NCBI GenBank assembly: GCA_965641885.1
Contig: OZ282574.1
Coordinates: 3,596,001 to 3,660,000 of the forward strand
Reading direction: 5' to 3'
Origin: Pseudophaeobacter sp965641885
GTDB taxonomy: Bacteria > Pseudomonadota > Alphaproteobacteria > Rhodobacterales > Rhodobacteraceae
Length of the DNA stretch: 64,000 bases
The position numbers and the translations under genes are program-made. Of this stretch, positions 41,488 to 51,154 are shown piece by piece (the first letter of the stretch is position 1; every line of letters starts with the position of its first letter). Below the pieces are notes generated by a model. It saw only the letters and a list, made by a program, of their open reading frames with translations, searched no databases and was not told the origin of the DNA.

Positions 41488-43670
41488 CGCGCACTCTTTG
41501 TGGCTGGATGACAGCCCTTGTGATTTCTCTCGCGGGTTTTGTCGCCCCGGGCCCGGCCCAGGCAGATAGCCTCGCCTCATTCCTCACGGACCTCACCCCT
41601 GCAGATCTTTACCCCGGTGCCGATGCCTTTGGCCCGATCCGCGCAGACGTGCCTGTTGCACCGATCCTGCTGGGCGGCGACACAGTAGCCTATGCCTTTT
41701 TGACCTCGGATTTTGTCGGCACCACCGGGTATTCCGGCAAACCGATCCACGTGGTTGCAGGCATTGACACAGACGCGGTGCTGACCGGCGTCAAGCTGGT
41801 GAAACATTCCGAGCCGATCGTGCTCATCGGTATTCCCAACTCCAAAATGGTCAAACTGACCGAAAGCTATACCGGGCTGGACCTAAAGGCAGAGGCGGCC
41901 ACCGGCGGTGAGGCGCATGACCTCGATATTATTTCCGGCGCCACCGTGACCATCATGATCATTGACGACAGCCTGGTACGCGGCGGCATCAAGGTTGCCC
42001 GCGCATTGGGTCTGGGCGGCCTTTCGCCCAATCTGGCCACCGGCCCCAAGCGCGAAGTCGACATGGCCCAGCGCGAGACATCTGACTGGCACAGCATGGC
42101 AGGCGACGGCAGCACCCGGCGCATGACACTGGACATCGGCCAGATCAACGCCGCCTTTGAGGCCACGGGGGACCGGCGTGCCATCCGGCGCCGGGAACGC
42201 GGCTCAGCCGACGACACCTACATCGACATGCATGTGGCGCTGGTCTCGGTGCCTGCCATTGGCCTCAGCCTGCTGGGCGAAGCCGAGTACCAGAATCTCA
42301 CCGATTGGCTGGAAGAGGGCGAAGAGGCCATTCTGGTGCTGGGGCGGGGTGTCTACAGTTTTAAGGGGTCTGGCTATGTGCGCGGCGGTATCTTTGACCG
42401 TATCCAGCTGATTCAGGGCGACAACTCAGTTCGCTTTTTTGACAAGCAACAGCGCCGGCTGGGCGCACTCGCGACCTCTGACAGCCCGAGTTTTTCTGAG
42501 CTGGACATCTTCAAGATCCCCGCCAACTCTGAGTTCGACCCGGCCGAACCCTTTCGCCTGCAACTTTTGGCGCAGCGGGTGGTGGGAGCCATCGACAAGA
42601 CCTTCCTGACCTTTGACCTCGGCTACAAGCTGCCCGAGCAATACCTGCTGCCCGTGGTGACAGCCCCGGTCCTGGTGGATAGCGCGACAGATGAAGCAGC
42701 CGCAAAATCAGCCCTTTGGCAGCGGATCTGGCGCGACAAACAGATTGAGATCGCCGTGCTTGGCGTCATGCTGCTGGTGCTGACCGGGGTCTTTTTCTTC
42801 CAGGTCCAGGCCACCATGAATGCGCGTGCGTTTTACTGGTTCCGCATTGGCTACCTCAGCTTTACCCTGGTGTTTCTTGGCTGGTACGCCAATGCGCAGC
42901 TTTCCGTGGTCAACCTGATGGCACTGGCGGGTAGCCTGCGGTCGGGCTTTACCTGGGACGCCTTTCTGATGGACCCGCTGGTCTTTATCCAGTGGTTCTC
43001 TATTGCGGCAGCCTTGCTGTTTTGGGGCCGTGGGGCCTATTGCGGCTGGCTGTGTCCCTTTGGTGCGCTGCAGGAGCTGACCAATAAACTGGCGCGCGCC
43101 CTGAAGGTGCCGCAGTGGACCCTGCCCTGGGGTCTGCATGAGCGCCTCTGGCCCCTGAAATACATGATCTTTCTTGGTCTCTTTGGTCTCTCAATGGTGT
43201 CGATGCCGCTGGCAGAAACCTATGCCGAGATTGAACCCTTCAAGACCGCGATCATTCTGAAATTCGTGCGCGACTGGCCCTTTGTCGTCTTTGCTTTGCT
43301 GCTGTTGCTGGCGGGTCTGTTTGTGGAGCGGTTCTACTGCCGCTACCTCTGCCCGCTGGGCGGCGCGCTGGCGATCCCGGCCCGCATGCGCATGTTTGAC
43401 TGGCTCAAACGCTACAAAGAATGCGGCAGCCCTTGCCAGACCTGCGCCAACGAATGCCCGGTTCAGGCCATTCACCCCACGGGTGAAATCAACCCGAACG
43501 AGTGCGTCAACTGTCTGCATTGTCAGGTGCTGTACCAGTCCGAAACCAAATGCCCGGTGGTGATCAAACAGGTCAAACGCCGTGCCAAGACCGGCACCCC
43601 CGGACCCAGTCTCAACCTTGGCCGCCCACCGGCCAATCATCCCAACGCGAACAAGACACCTGTTTCCTAA
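41478..43670 (+). CDS. nosR: NosR, membrane flavo-iron-sulfur protein for N2O reductase
   Basis: A 730-residue membrane protein required for NosZ expression and electron supply. The signal sequence is about 1-29. A periplasmic FMN-binding domain carries the ApbE target D-I-I-S-G-A-T with flavinylation expected on Thr156. Membrane segments follow, with CxxxCP motifs (CGWLCP, CRYLCP), and the C-terminal part has two 4Fe-4S clusters (CQTCANECP, CVNCLHC). The start is TTG at 41478, directed by a perfect AAGGAGG seven bases upstream. The nosX at the end of the operon encodes the FMN transferase. Confidence 0.95.
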   Translation: MELTRTLCGWMTALVISLAGFVAPGPAQADSLASFLTDLTPADLYPGADAFGPIRADVPVAPILLGGDTVAYAFLTSDFVGTTGYSGKPIHVVAGIDTDAVLTGVKLVKHSEPIVLIGIPNSKMVKLTESYTGLDLKAEAATGGEAHDLDIISGATVTIMIIDDSLVRGGIKVARALGLGGLSPNLATGPKREVDMAQRETSDWHSMAGDGSTRRMTLDIGQINAAFEATGDRRAIRRRERGSADDTYIDMHVALVSVPAIGLSLLGEAEYQNLTDWLEEGEEAILVLGRGVYSFKGSGYVRGGIFDRIQLIQGDNSVRFFDKQQRRLGALATSDSPSFSELDIFKIPANSEFDPAEPFRLQLLAQRVVGAIDKTFLTFDLGYKLPEQYLLPVVTAPVLVDSATDEAAAKSALWQRIWRDKQIEIAVLGVMLLVLTGVFFFQVQATMNARAFYWFRIGYLSFTLVFLGWYANAQLSVVNLMALAGSLRSGFTWDAFLMDPLVFIQWFSIAAALLFWGRGAYCGWLCPFGALQELTNKLARALKVPQWTLPWGLHERLWPLKYMIFLGLFGLSMVSMPLAETYAEIEPFKTAIILKFVRDWPFVVFALLLLLAGLFVERFYCRYLCPLGGALAIPARMRMFDWLKRYKECGSPCQTCANECPVQAIHPTGEINPNECVNCLHCQVLYQSETKCPVVIKQVKRRAKTGTPGPSLNLGRPPANHPNANKTPVS

Positions 43671-43681
43671 AGGAGGACACC

Positions 43682-45595
43682 ATGTCTGAAGACCTGAAAA
43701 ACGACCTCTCCGTCACCCGCCGCGGCCTGCTGGGGGCAACCGCCACCGGCGCGGCTCTGGCTGCGACCGGCGTCGGCACCGCCATGATGGGCGCGACCCC
43801 TGCAAAAGCCTCGGGCAATGAGGCCAGTCTGGCTCCGGGTGAGCTGGACGAGTATTATGGCTTCTGGTCCTCGGGTCAGACCGGCGAGCTGCGCATTCTG
43901 GGCGTGCCTTCGATGCGTGAATTCATGCGGGTGCCAGTATTCAACCGCTGCTCTGCCACCGGCTGGGGCCAGACCAACGAGTCACTGAAAATCCTGACCG
44001 AAGGCCTGCTGCCCGAGACCAAGGAATTCCTTGCTGCCAACGGCAAGCAAACCTACGACAACGGCGATCTGCACCACCCGCACATGTCCTTCACCGATGG
44101 GGTTTATGACGGGCGTTTCCTGTTCATGAACGACAAGGCCAACACCCGCGTCGCTCGCGTGCGCTGTGATGTGATGAAATGCGACAAGATCATCGAGATC
44201 CCCAACGCGCATGACATCCACGGATTGCGGCCACAGAAATTCCCGCGCACCGGCTATATCTTTGCCAATGGTGAGCACGAAGCCCCCCTGATCAACGACG
44301 GCAAGATCTTGGATGAGCCCTCGGAATATGTGAACATCTTTACTGCCATCGACGGCGACGAGATGGAAGTGGCCTGGCAGGTGATCGTATCTGGCAACCT
44401 CGACAACACAGATTGCGATTATCAGGGCAAATATGCCTTCTCGACCTCCTACAACTCGGAAATGGGCATGAACCTGGCCGAGATGACCGAGAGCGAGATG
44501 GACCATGTTGTGGTCTTCAACCTGGCCGAGATCGAAAAAGGCATCGCCGCCGGTGACTATCAGGAGCTGAAGGGCGTCAAGGTTGTCGATGGCCGCAAGG
44601 GCGCAGGCAACAAATACACCCGCTACATCCCGATCCCCAACTCGCCCCACGGTGTGAATGCCGCGCCCGACAAGCGCCACATCATGATCAATGGCAAACT
44701 GTCGCCCACCGTTTCGGTGATCGATGTGGAAAAAGTTGACGCCCTGTTCAATGACGACGCCGAACCACGCTCGGCCATCGTGGCAGAGCCCGAACTGGGT
44801 CTTGGCCCGCTCCACACCGCCTTTGACAATAAGGGCCGGGCCTACACCACCCTGTTCCTCGACAGCCAGATTGTGAAGTGGGACATTGCCAAGGCGATTG
44901 AGGCCTACGGCGGCGGCGACGCGGATCCGATCCTTGAGAAGATCGACGTGCACTACCAGCCGGGTCACAACTCTACCTCCATGGGTGAAACCTCAGAGGC
45001 CGATGGCAAGTGGCTGATTTCGATGAATAAGTTCTCGAAAGACCGGTTCCTGAATGTGGGTCCTCTGAAGCCCGAGAACGAGCAGCTGATCGATATCTCC
45101 GGCGACACCATGAAGGTGGTCCACGATGGCCCCACCTTTGCCGAGCCGCACGACAGCATCATCGTGCACCGCTCAAAGGTGAACCCTGTCAATGTCTGGG
45201 ACCGCAACGACCCCATGTGGGCAGAGGCCCGCGCACAGGCCGAGGCAGACGATATTGATCTGGACGATTATCAGGACAGCATCATTCGCGATGGCAACAA
45301 AGTCCGCGTCTATATGTCCAGCCAGGCGCCGAACTTCAGCCTCGAAAGCTTTACCGTCAAGCAGGGCGATGAAGTCACTGTCTATGTCACCAATCTGGAT
45401 GATATTGACGATCTGACTCACGGCTTTTGTATGGCCAACTTTGGCGTCGCCATGGAGGTGGGCCCACAAGCAACTGCCTCGGTGACCTTTATTGCCGAAC
45501 GTCCGGGCGTGCACTGGTACTACTGCCAGTGGTTCTGCCACGCGCTGCACATGGAAATGCGCGGCCGGATGTTTGTAGAGCCCCGGGAGGCCTAA
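43682..45595 (+). CDS. nosZ: Nitrous-oxide reductase, clade I (Tat-exported)
   Basis: A 637-residue periplasmic enzyme reducing N2O to N2. The N-terminus has a Tat signal (SVTRRGLLGATATG), the mark of clade I. The seven-bladed propeller holds the CuZ ligands (DLHHPH, GEHE, NSPHG, GPLH, EPHDS), and the cupredoxin end holds CuA: Cys615, Cys619, His623 and Met626 in CQWFCHALHMEM. All key residues are present. A strong AAAGGAGG precedes the ATG, eleven bases after nosR. The start at 43682 is chosen over a longer open frame inside nosR. Confidence 0.98.
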   Translation: MSEDLKNDLSVTRRGLLGATATGAALAATGVGTAMMGATPAKASGNEASLAPGELDEYYGFWSSGQTGELRILGVPSMREFMRVPVFNRCSATGWGQTNESLKILTEGLLPETKEFLAANGKQTYDNGDLHHPHMSFTDGVYDGRFLFMNDKANTRVARVRCDVMKCDKIIEIPNAHDIHGLRPQKFPRTGYIFANGEHEAPLINDGKILDEPSEYVNIFTAIDGDEMEVAWQVIVSGNLDNTDCDYQGKYAFSTSYNSEMGMNLAEMTESEMDHVVVFNLAEIEKGIAAGDYQELKGVKVVDGRKGAGNKYTRYIPIPNSPHGVNAAPDKRHIMINGKLSPTVSVIDVEKVDALFNDDAEPRSAIVAEPELGLGPLHTAFDNKGRAYTTLFLDSQIVKWDIAKAIEAYGGGDADPILEKIDVHYQPGHNSTSMGETSEADGKWLISMNKFSKDRFLNVGPLKPENEQLIDISGDTMKVVHDGPTFAEPHDSIIVHRSKVNPVNVWDRNDPMWAEARAQAEADDIDLDDYQDSIIRDGNKVRVYMSSQAPNFSLESFTVKQGDEVTVYVTNLDDIDDLTHGFCMANFGVAMEVGPQATASVTFIAERPGVHWYYCQWFCHALHMEMRGRMFVEPREA

Positions 45596-45596
45596 A

Positions 45597-46856
45597 ATGC
45601 GCTGGCTCTTGCTCACAGCAGCTCTGTTGATCGGTGGTAGCGCAAGCGCCGCCGACTGGCAGGTGCCCAATCAAGCGGGGGCCATCGCGGATGCGCTTGC
45701 GCGGGCGGCGGATGGAGATAGCCTCCGTCTGGCGCCTGGCACCTATTTTGAGACCCTGACCCTGGAGCGTTCGGTTACGCTGGACGGTCAGGGCCATGCC
45801 ACCATCGACGGCGGCAACACCGGCAGCACTATCACCGTGACCGGCCCGGATGTCACGGTAGTCGGTCTGACTGTCATCGGCTCTGGCTCGGATCATGAGA
45901 CCATCGACAGCGGCATTCAGCTGACCAAGACCGCCCGCGCACCGGTGATCAAAGGCAATATTTTGCTGGGCAATCTTTACGGCGTTGATATCCACGGCGC
46001 ACGCGACGCGCTGGTCGCCGACAATGTCATTGAGGGCCGTCAGGACCGCCATATGAACATGCGCGGCAATGGTGTCTATGTCTGGAACGCCCCCGGTGCC
46101 ATTGTCAGTGGCAACGACATTCGCTGGGGCCGCGACGGGGTCTTTGTGAATTCGTCCAAGCACAATATTTTTCGCGACAACCTGTTTCGCGATCTGCGCT
46201 TTGCGGTGCACTACATGTATGCTGACAACTCTGAGGTCACCGGCAATGTCTCAATCGGCAACCATCTGGGCTATGCGGTGATGTTCTCAACCCGGGTCAA
46301 GATCCTGAACAATGTCTCGCTTAATGACCGCGATCATGGCGTGATGCTGAACTATACCAACAAGAGTGTGATCAGTGGCAACTACGTCAAGGGCGCCCGC
46401 AACAAATGCACCTTCCTGTATAATTCGCACAAGAACGATTTCTCCGACAACTGGTTCCAGGGCTGCGGCATCGGCATCCACTTTACCGCCGGCAGCGAGG
46501 GTAACCGCATTGTCGGCAACGCCTTTGTCGGCAACCGGCATCAGGTGAAATATGTCGCCTCAAAATGGGTCGAATGGTCCGAACAGGGCCGCGGCAACTA
46601 CTGGTCCGACAACGCGGGCTTTGATGTTGATGGTAATGGCATCGCAGATGCGCCCTATCGCCCCAATGACAGCATGGATCATGTGCTCTGGACGCAACCG
46701 GCTGCCAAACTTTTGATGGGGTCGCCTGCCGTACAGCTGGTACGCTGGTCGCAATCGGCCTTTCCCGCCCTGCTGCCCGGTGGCGTGATCGACAGCAACC
46801 CCCTGATGCGCCCGGTGAAACCCGCAGTCGCCAACAAGGTTGAGAATGATGGATAA
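45597..46856 (+). CDS. nosD: NosD, periplasmic copper/sulfur-site maturation protein
   Basis: A 419-residue exported protein with a signal peptide (1-18, ending ASA) and a right-handed beta-helix built of repeated N-x-[IV]-x-G/N coils (for example NVIEGRQD, NNVSLNDRDHG). NosD works with NosF and NosY in assembling the CuZ centre of NosZ. GGGAGG lies before the ATG, which is two bases after the nosZ stop. The 3' end overlaps nosF. Confidence 0.95.
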   Translation: MRWLLLTAALLIGGSASAADWQVPNQAGAIADALARAADGDSLRLAPGTYFETLTLERSVTLDGQGHATIDGGNTGSTITVTGPDVTVVGLTVIGSGSDHETIDSGIQLTKTARAPVIKGNILLGNLYGVDIHGARDALVADNVIEGRQDRHMNMRGNGVYVWNAPGAIVSGNDIRWGRDGVFVNSSKHNIFRDNLFRDLRFAVHYMYADNSEVTGNVSIGNHLGYAVMFSTRVKILNNVSLNDRDHGVMLNYTNKSVISGNYVKGARNKCTFLYNSHKNDFSDNWFQGCGIGIHFTAGSEGNRIVGNAFVGNRHQVKYVASKWVEWSEQGRGNYWSDNAGFDVDGNGIADAPYRPNDSMDHVLWTQPAAKLLMGSPAVQLVRWSQSAFPALLPGGVIDSNPLMRPVKPAVANKVENDG

Positions 46857-47757
46857 CACCAACGACACCCCGGTGCTCAAGATCAGTGGCCTCGACAAAT
46901 TTCGCGGCAGCACGCAGGTCCTGCAGGGGATTGATCTCGACCTGCGGGCCGGTGAGCGGCTCGCATTGCTGGGCCATAACGGCGCCGGTAAATCCACCCT
47001 GATCAAGGCAGTACTGGGCCTGATCCAGACCGAAGGGGGCAGCATCAGCATCTGCGGGGCCCGTCCGGGCACAGGAGCAGCCCGCACCCACACCGCGTTT
47101 TTGCCCGAAGCCGTGAGCTTTCATCCCGCCCTGACCGGCCATGAGCAGCTTTTGATGTTTGCCCGCCTCTCAGGCGAGACGGCAGATATCAGAGCACTGC
47201 TGCAGCGCGTTGGCCTGAGCGAGGCCATGCATCGCCGCATTGGTGCCTATTCCAAGGGCATGCGCCAGCGGCTAGGGTTGGCGCAGGTGCTGCTGGGACG
47301 GCCAAAACTGGCCCTGTTGGATGAGCCCACCAGCGGGCTGGACCCGATCTCGCGTCAGGATCTGTATGCCATCATTGATGAGCTGGCAGCCCAGGGCACT
47401 GCGGTACTGATTGCCTCGCATGCCCTCACCGAGGTCGAGGCCCGCACCGACCGCATTGCCATCCTGCGCCGCGGCGTAAAGGTGGCTGATGACACGCTCG
47501 CGAACCTGTCGACTAAAGCGGGCCTGCCGGTAAAGCTGCGCCTGCGCGCCACAGAGGCCCAGGCGGATCAGCTCGCGCAGCAAACAGGCGGGTGCCGCAT
47601 CAATGGCGCCTCGGTCGAAATCCTTTGCGCGCCGCAGGACAAAATGGCCGAGCTGCGCCGCATTGCGGCCCTTGGCGACGTGGTGGTGGATCTCGATATG
47701 GTGCCGCCGCGTCTGGAAGATCTGTACCGCCACTATTCAAAAGAGGAGCAGAGCTGA
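46846..47757 (+). CDS. nosF: NosF, ABC transporter ATP-binding protein
   Basis: A 303-residue ABC ATPase. Walker A GHNGAGKST is at 43-51, the signature is YSKGMRQRLGLAQ, and Walker B is LALLDEPTSGLDP. It drives NosY to supply a sulfur species for CuZ. Two adjacent ATGs (46846 and 46849) both fit an AAGG just upstream, so the start is uncertain by one codon. It overlaps nosD by 11 bases, and its stop overlaps the nosY start (TGATG). Confidence 0.94.
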   Translation: MMDNTNDTPVLKISGLDKFRGSTQVLQGIDLDLRAGERLALLGHNGAGKSTLIKAVLGLIQTEGGSISICGARPGTGAARTHTAFLPEAVSFHPALTGHEQLLMFARLSGETADIRALLQRVGLSEAMHRRIGAYSKGMRQRLGLAQVLLGRPKLALLDEPTSGLDPISRQDLYAIIDELAAQGTAVLIASHALTEVEARTDRIAILRRGVKVADDTLANLSTKAGLPVKLRLRATEAQADQLAQQTGGCRINGASVEILCAPQDKMAELRRIAALGDVVVDLDMVPPRLEDLYRHYSKEEQS

Positions 47758-48575
47758 TGCGTATCCTCGCCATGACCCGCTCTGAACTGCTGATCCTGCG
47801 CCGCAATCTCTGGATCTTTATGGCCACGCTGATCATGCTGGCCTTTGCCCTGGCGCTTTCTTTTGCGGGCTCTGCCCCCACCGGCACGCTTGGCGTTGAT
47901 ATGCTCACCGTTTCAGTGGCCTCAATGACCACGCTGTCGGTATACTTGGCACCGCTTTTGGCCCTGATGATGAGCTTTGATGCCATTGCAGGGGATCGTG
48001 AACGCGGCTCTCTGGCCCTGTTGCTCACCTATCCGGCCGGCCGGGGTGAGATCCTTGCGGGCAAATTTCTGGCCCATCTGGCAGCGCTGACCATTGCTAT
48101 GGTTATTGGCTTTGGTGCTGCTGGTGCCATCGCTGCCTGGTTTGGTGGAGCCGGCGCAGAAAGCCTCACAGCGCTGGCACGTCTTGTGGCGACCTCAATC
48201 CTGCTTGGTGCCGTCTTTCTGGTACTCGGCTATGCCATCTCAGCGCTGGCCAGCAGCACCACCTCGGCGGCTGGTCTGTCGGCCGGGCTCTGGCTGGTCT
48301 TTGTGGTGCTTTTTGATCTGGCCTTGCTCGGAGCGGTGGTGATGGACAGCGGCGGCGCCTTTACCCAAAGCGTCTTTCCCTGGGTGATGGTGGCCAATCC
48401 GGCGGATGCCTTCCGGATCTGGAATATTGCGGCTTCTGAAAGCGTCGCACTTACCAGTGGCATGGCAGGTGCCGCCTCGGCCCTGCCCGGCTGGGCAGCA
48501 CCGCTTTCGTTGCTGGCCTGGCCCGTGGTCGGCTTCTTACTGGCCCGCGCCGCCTTTCGAAAGGTCGAACCATGA
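47757..48575 (+). CDS. nosY: NosY, ABC transporter permease
   Basis: A 272-residue membrane protein with six hydrophobic segments, the ABC-2 type permease partner of NosF. Family passages: FDAIAGDRERGSLALLLTYPAGRGEILAGKFLAHL near 75-110 and NPADAFRIWN near 220. The start shares one base with the nosF stop, and the end overlaps nosL by four. Confidence 0.94.
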   Translation: MRILAMTRSELLILRRNLWIFMATLIMLAFALALSFAGSAPTGTLGVDMLTVSVASMTTLSVYLAPLLALMMSFDAIAGDRERGSLALLLTYPAGRGEILAGKFLAHLAALTIAMVIGFGAAGAIAAWFGGAGAESLTALARLVATSILLGAVFLVLGYAISALASSTTSAAGLSAGLWLVFVVLFDLALLGAVVMDSGGAFTQSVFPWVMVANPADAFRIWNIAASESVALTSGMAGAASALPGWAAPLSLLAWPVVGFLLARAAFRKVEP

Positions 48576-49105
48576 AACGCCTCAGCCTGCTCGCAGCCCT
48601 CTGCCTGTCGGCCTTTACCCTGTCGGCCTGTCAGGAAGAAGAGGCCAAACTGCCCCCGGCTCCCGTTGAGCTGACCCAGACAGCGCTCAGCTATTTTTGC
48701 CAGATGAACATCGCCGAACATGGCGGCCCCAAGGGGCAGATCCATCTTGAGGGCTTTGCGGCACCGCTGTTTTTTGCCCAGGTCCGTGATCTGGTCGCCT
48801 ACCTCAAAGGGCCCGAGCGCGACGCCGATATCACGGCGATCTATGTCAGCGACATGGGCGCAGCAATCAGCTGGGCCGAACCGGGCAGTGACAATTGGGT
48901 TGCCGCCAATGAGGCATTCTTTGTCATCAACAGCCCTGTGGCCGGTGGCATGGGGGCACCTGAAATTGTACCTTTTGCCAGGGCTGATGACGCCGAAAAA
49001 TTCACCGCCCGCTATGGTGGCACCGTCACCTCGCTTGCCAATATTCCCGCCGAGGCCGCGTTGGGACCGGTGGATCTGGACCAGACATTGGAGACCCCCT
49101 CATGA
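48572..49105 (+). CDS. nosL: NosL, copper-binding lipoprotein
   Basis: A 177-residue lipoprotein with lipobox LSAC (Cys20). NosL delivers Cu(I) to apo-NosZ; the copper site region FCQMNIAEHGGPKGQIH (about 42-58) provides Cys, Met and His ligands. DMGAAISWAEPGSDNW further along is also typical. It overlaps nosY and nosX by four bases each. Confidence 0.93.
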   Translation: MKRLSLLAALCLSAFTLSACQEEEAKLPPAPVELTQTALSYFCQMNIAEHGGPKGQIHLEGFAAPLFFAQVRDLVAYLKGPERDADITAIYVSDMGAAISWAEPGSDNWVAANEAFFVINSPVAGGMGAPEIVPFARADDAEKFTARYGGTVTSLANIPAEAALGPVDLDQTLETPS

Positions 49106-50007
49106 CCGCGTCTTTTTCCCGCCGCCGGTTTCTCAGCATTTCCGCCGCAAGTATTGCCGCTGGCCCCGCAGTTGCCAGCACGCCCAAAATGGCACAATGG
49201 CAGGGACGCGCCATGGGGGCAGCCGCCCAGATGATGATTTCCGGTATGGACCAAACCCAAGCCGCGCCCCTGTTCGCCCGGATCGAGGCTGAGCTTATGC
49301 GGCTTGAGGCCATCTTCAGCCTGTTCCAGCCCACCTCACACCTGGCCCGCCTCAATGCCACAGGCCATCTGAGCGCGCCCGCGCCAGAGCTGCTGGATGT
49401 GCTCAGCCTCTCGGCCAGCCTCAACGCGGCCACGAACGGCGCGTTTGACCCAACCGTGCAGCCGCTTTGGCAGGCGCTGGCGCTTGGCACCGACCCAGAA
49501 CCCATGATCGCTGGCACCCTTGGCTGGAAACACCTGCGCTATGACAGCCAAGAGGTGCGGTTTTTGCGCCCCAACATGGGCCTCACGCTGAATGGGATTG
49601 CGCAGGGCTATATCACCGACCGGATCGCCGCCCTGCTCCGCGCCGAGGGGCTGAAAAACCTGCTGCTGGACATGGGCGAGATCGCAGCGCTTGGCAGTCG
49701 TCCAGACGGGCGGGGCTGGCAAGTTGGTGTGGTCTCTGCAGACAGAAGTTTGCGCTCTAAACTGAGCTTATCGGATCGCGCACTGGCGACCTCTGCCGCT
49801 GCCGGAACTCTGGTTGGAGACGGCCAGAGCCATATTCTGGACCCCCGCACGGGGCTTGGCGCAGCTGCCAGCCGCATGGTCTCGGTGAGTGCGCCAAAGG
49901 CCGCGCTGGCCGATGGCTTGTCCACAGCACTTTGCCTCATGCCCGCAACAGAAGCACCCTCGGTGATCCGCCAGTTTGCCGGGGCAAAGCTGGAATACCT
50001 CGTCTGA
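49102..50007 (+). CDS. nosX: NosX, ApbE-type FAD:protein FMN transferase
   Basis: A 301-residue Tat-exported flavin transferase (signal with SRRRFLSISAAS at 6-17). It attaches FMN to the SGAT Thr of NosR. ApbE hallmarks: TNGAFDPTVQPL near 111-122, LNGIAQGYITDRIAALL with the catalytic-type Tyr/Asp, LLLDMGEIAALGSRPDGRGWQVGV, and HILDPRTG. In the usual NosX the LDMGE passage carries a GE pair as here. It is the last gene of the nos operon, with a hairpin after its stop. Confidence 0.93.
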   Translation: MTASFSRRRFLSISAASIAAGPAVASTPKMAQWQGRAMGAAAQMMISGMDQTQAAPLFARIEAELMRLEAIFSLFQPTSHLARLNATGHLSAPAPELLDVLSLSASLNAATNGAFDPTVQPLWQALALGTDPEPMIAGTLGWKHLRYDSQEVRFLRPNMGLTLNGIAQGYITDRIAALLRAEGLKNLLLDMGEIAALGSRPDGRGWQVGVVSADRSLRSKLSLSDRALATSAAAGTLVGDGQSHILDPRTGLGAAASRMVSVSAPKAALADGLSTALCLMPATEAPSVIRQFAGAKLEYLV

Positions 50008-50041
50008 TTGCAGACCTCTGGCCTATCTCTGATCAAAGAAA

Positions 50042-50065
50042 CCTGCGCTCCGTTCAAGGCGCAGG
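50042..50065. terminator. Hairpin between convergent nosX and the Ldh-type oxidoreductase gene
   Basis: A seven-base perfect stem cctgcgc / gcgcagg (50042-50048 and 50059-50065) with a ten-base loop. No T-tract follows, but its place 35 bases after nosX and just before the opposing stop suits a bidirectional terminator. Confidence 0.45.
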
Positions 50066-50072
50066 AGATCAC

Positions 50073-51080
50073 TCACAGCAGGGCGCGCACTTTCTCCAAA
50101 GTGGCCGTATTCACCGCAACGCCGTCAACCGCAGCCCGCGCACGGGCCCTGGCGCGGCCATCTCCGGGTAGACGGCTGCCCTCTTGGTCGCGGATCGACC
50201 CCACCAGCGTTGTAAGGCGCTCGGCAAAGCTGTCGCCAGAAGTCGCGCTGGGATCAATCGCGATAAAGAACTGCCCAGTCCTGGGCGGGCCACCCACCGG
50301 GCCAGAGAAGGGGCTTGCCTCGGTGCCCAACGAGGCCCCCGTCATGGCGGCCGCCATCATTTCAACCATCAGCGCAATGCCGACCCCCTTATAGCCGCCC
50401 GAGGGCACCATAGAGCCTTTAATCCCCAGGTCTGGATCGGTGGTCGGCCTGCCCTCGGCATCCAGCACCCAGCCAAGGGGCACCGGTTTTCCCTCGCGGG
50501 CGTGTTTCATCACCTCGCTTTTGGCAATTGTACTGGCGGATTGGTCAATCAGCACCAGCGCCGCGCCATCCGGCCCGGGTGCCGCGATAGAGATCGGGTT
50601 GGTCCCCAAAACCGGCACAGCCCCGCCTGAGGGCGCGATAGAGGCTGGCGCATTGGTGAACCCGATACCCATAAGGCCCGCCTGAGCCAGACGCTGGGTA
50701 TGCACGCCCAACACACCGCAATTATAGGAGTTCTTCACCGCCAGAACCGCCACCCCCTGCGCGCGGGCCAGCGGGATCAGAGCCTCAAACCCCATGTCTA
50801 TGGCCGCATGGGCAAAGCCCGTCGCAGCATCAACCGCAACGACGCCGGGGCGCGGCTGGCTCAGCACCGGCCTCGCCATGCCGTCGACCTTGCCGCAGGC
50901 GACATGGCCCGCATAGATCGGCACATAGGCAAGCCCGTGGGAGGCGACTCCATCGGCCTCGGTCATCGCGGTTGCCACCGCCAAAGGCCGGGCGCTGTCG
51001 GGCGCGGTTCCCGCGGCCACCAGCGCCCGATAGGCGAGGTCTTCGATTTCACGTAGGCTGAGGGTTTCAGTGGCGGTCAT
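50073..51080 (-). CDS. Malate/L-lactate dehydrogenase-family (Ldh2/MdhC) oxidoreductase
   Basis: A 335-residue NAD(P)-dependent oxidoreductase of the non-Rossmann Ldh2 family, which includes ureidoglycolate dehydrogenase and delta1-pyrroline/piperideine-2-carboxylate reductases. The active-site region is DGVASHGLAYVPIY with His48; most relatives have an Arg after SHG, here the position seems changed to Tyr. NPISIAAP and GYKGVGIALMVEMM are further family marks. The start at 51080 has AGGAAA upstream. It is last in the minus-strand operon, behind two tandem terminators, so it may be expressed differently from the genes before it. The substrate is not known. Confidence 0.85.
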   Translation of the reverse strand: MTATETLSLREIEDLAYRALVAAGTAPDSARPLAVATAMTEADGVASHGLAYVPIYAGHVACGKVDGMARPVLSQPRPGVVAVDAATGFAHAAIDMGFEALIPLARAQGVAVLAVKNSYNCGVLGVHTQRLAQAGLMGIGFTNAPASIAPSGGAVPVLGTNPISIAAPGPDGAALVLIDQSASTIAKSEVMKHAREGKPVPLGWVLDAEGRPTTDPDLGIKGSMVPSGGYKGVGIALMVEMMAAAMTGASLGTEASPFSGPVGGPPRTGQFFIAIDPSATSGDSFAERLTTLVGSIRDQEGSRLPGDGRARARARAAVDGVAVNTATLEKVRALL

Positions 51081-51130
51081 CTGGGGGTTTCCTCTTTTAC
51101 AGCAGTCAAAAATCAGGCGCGCTCGCGTCC

Positions 51131-51154
51131 AAAAAACAGGGGCAAGCGCGCCCC
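51131..51154 (-). terminator. Second of two tandem intrinsic terminators before the Ldh-type gene
   Basis: On the minus strand GGGGC-(six-base loop)-GCCCC is followed by TG and six T residues (plus-strand aaaaaa at 51131-51136). The sequence CTGTTTTTTGG after the stem is repeated exactly from the first terminator, 24 bases away. Confidence 0.65.

Noticed and set aside
43982..44968. A 328-codon frame antisense to nosZ
   Set aside because: Lies wholly within nosZ, whose copper ligands are all present on the other strand.
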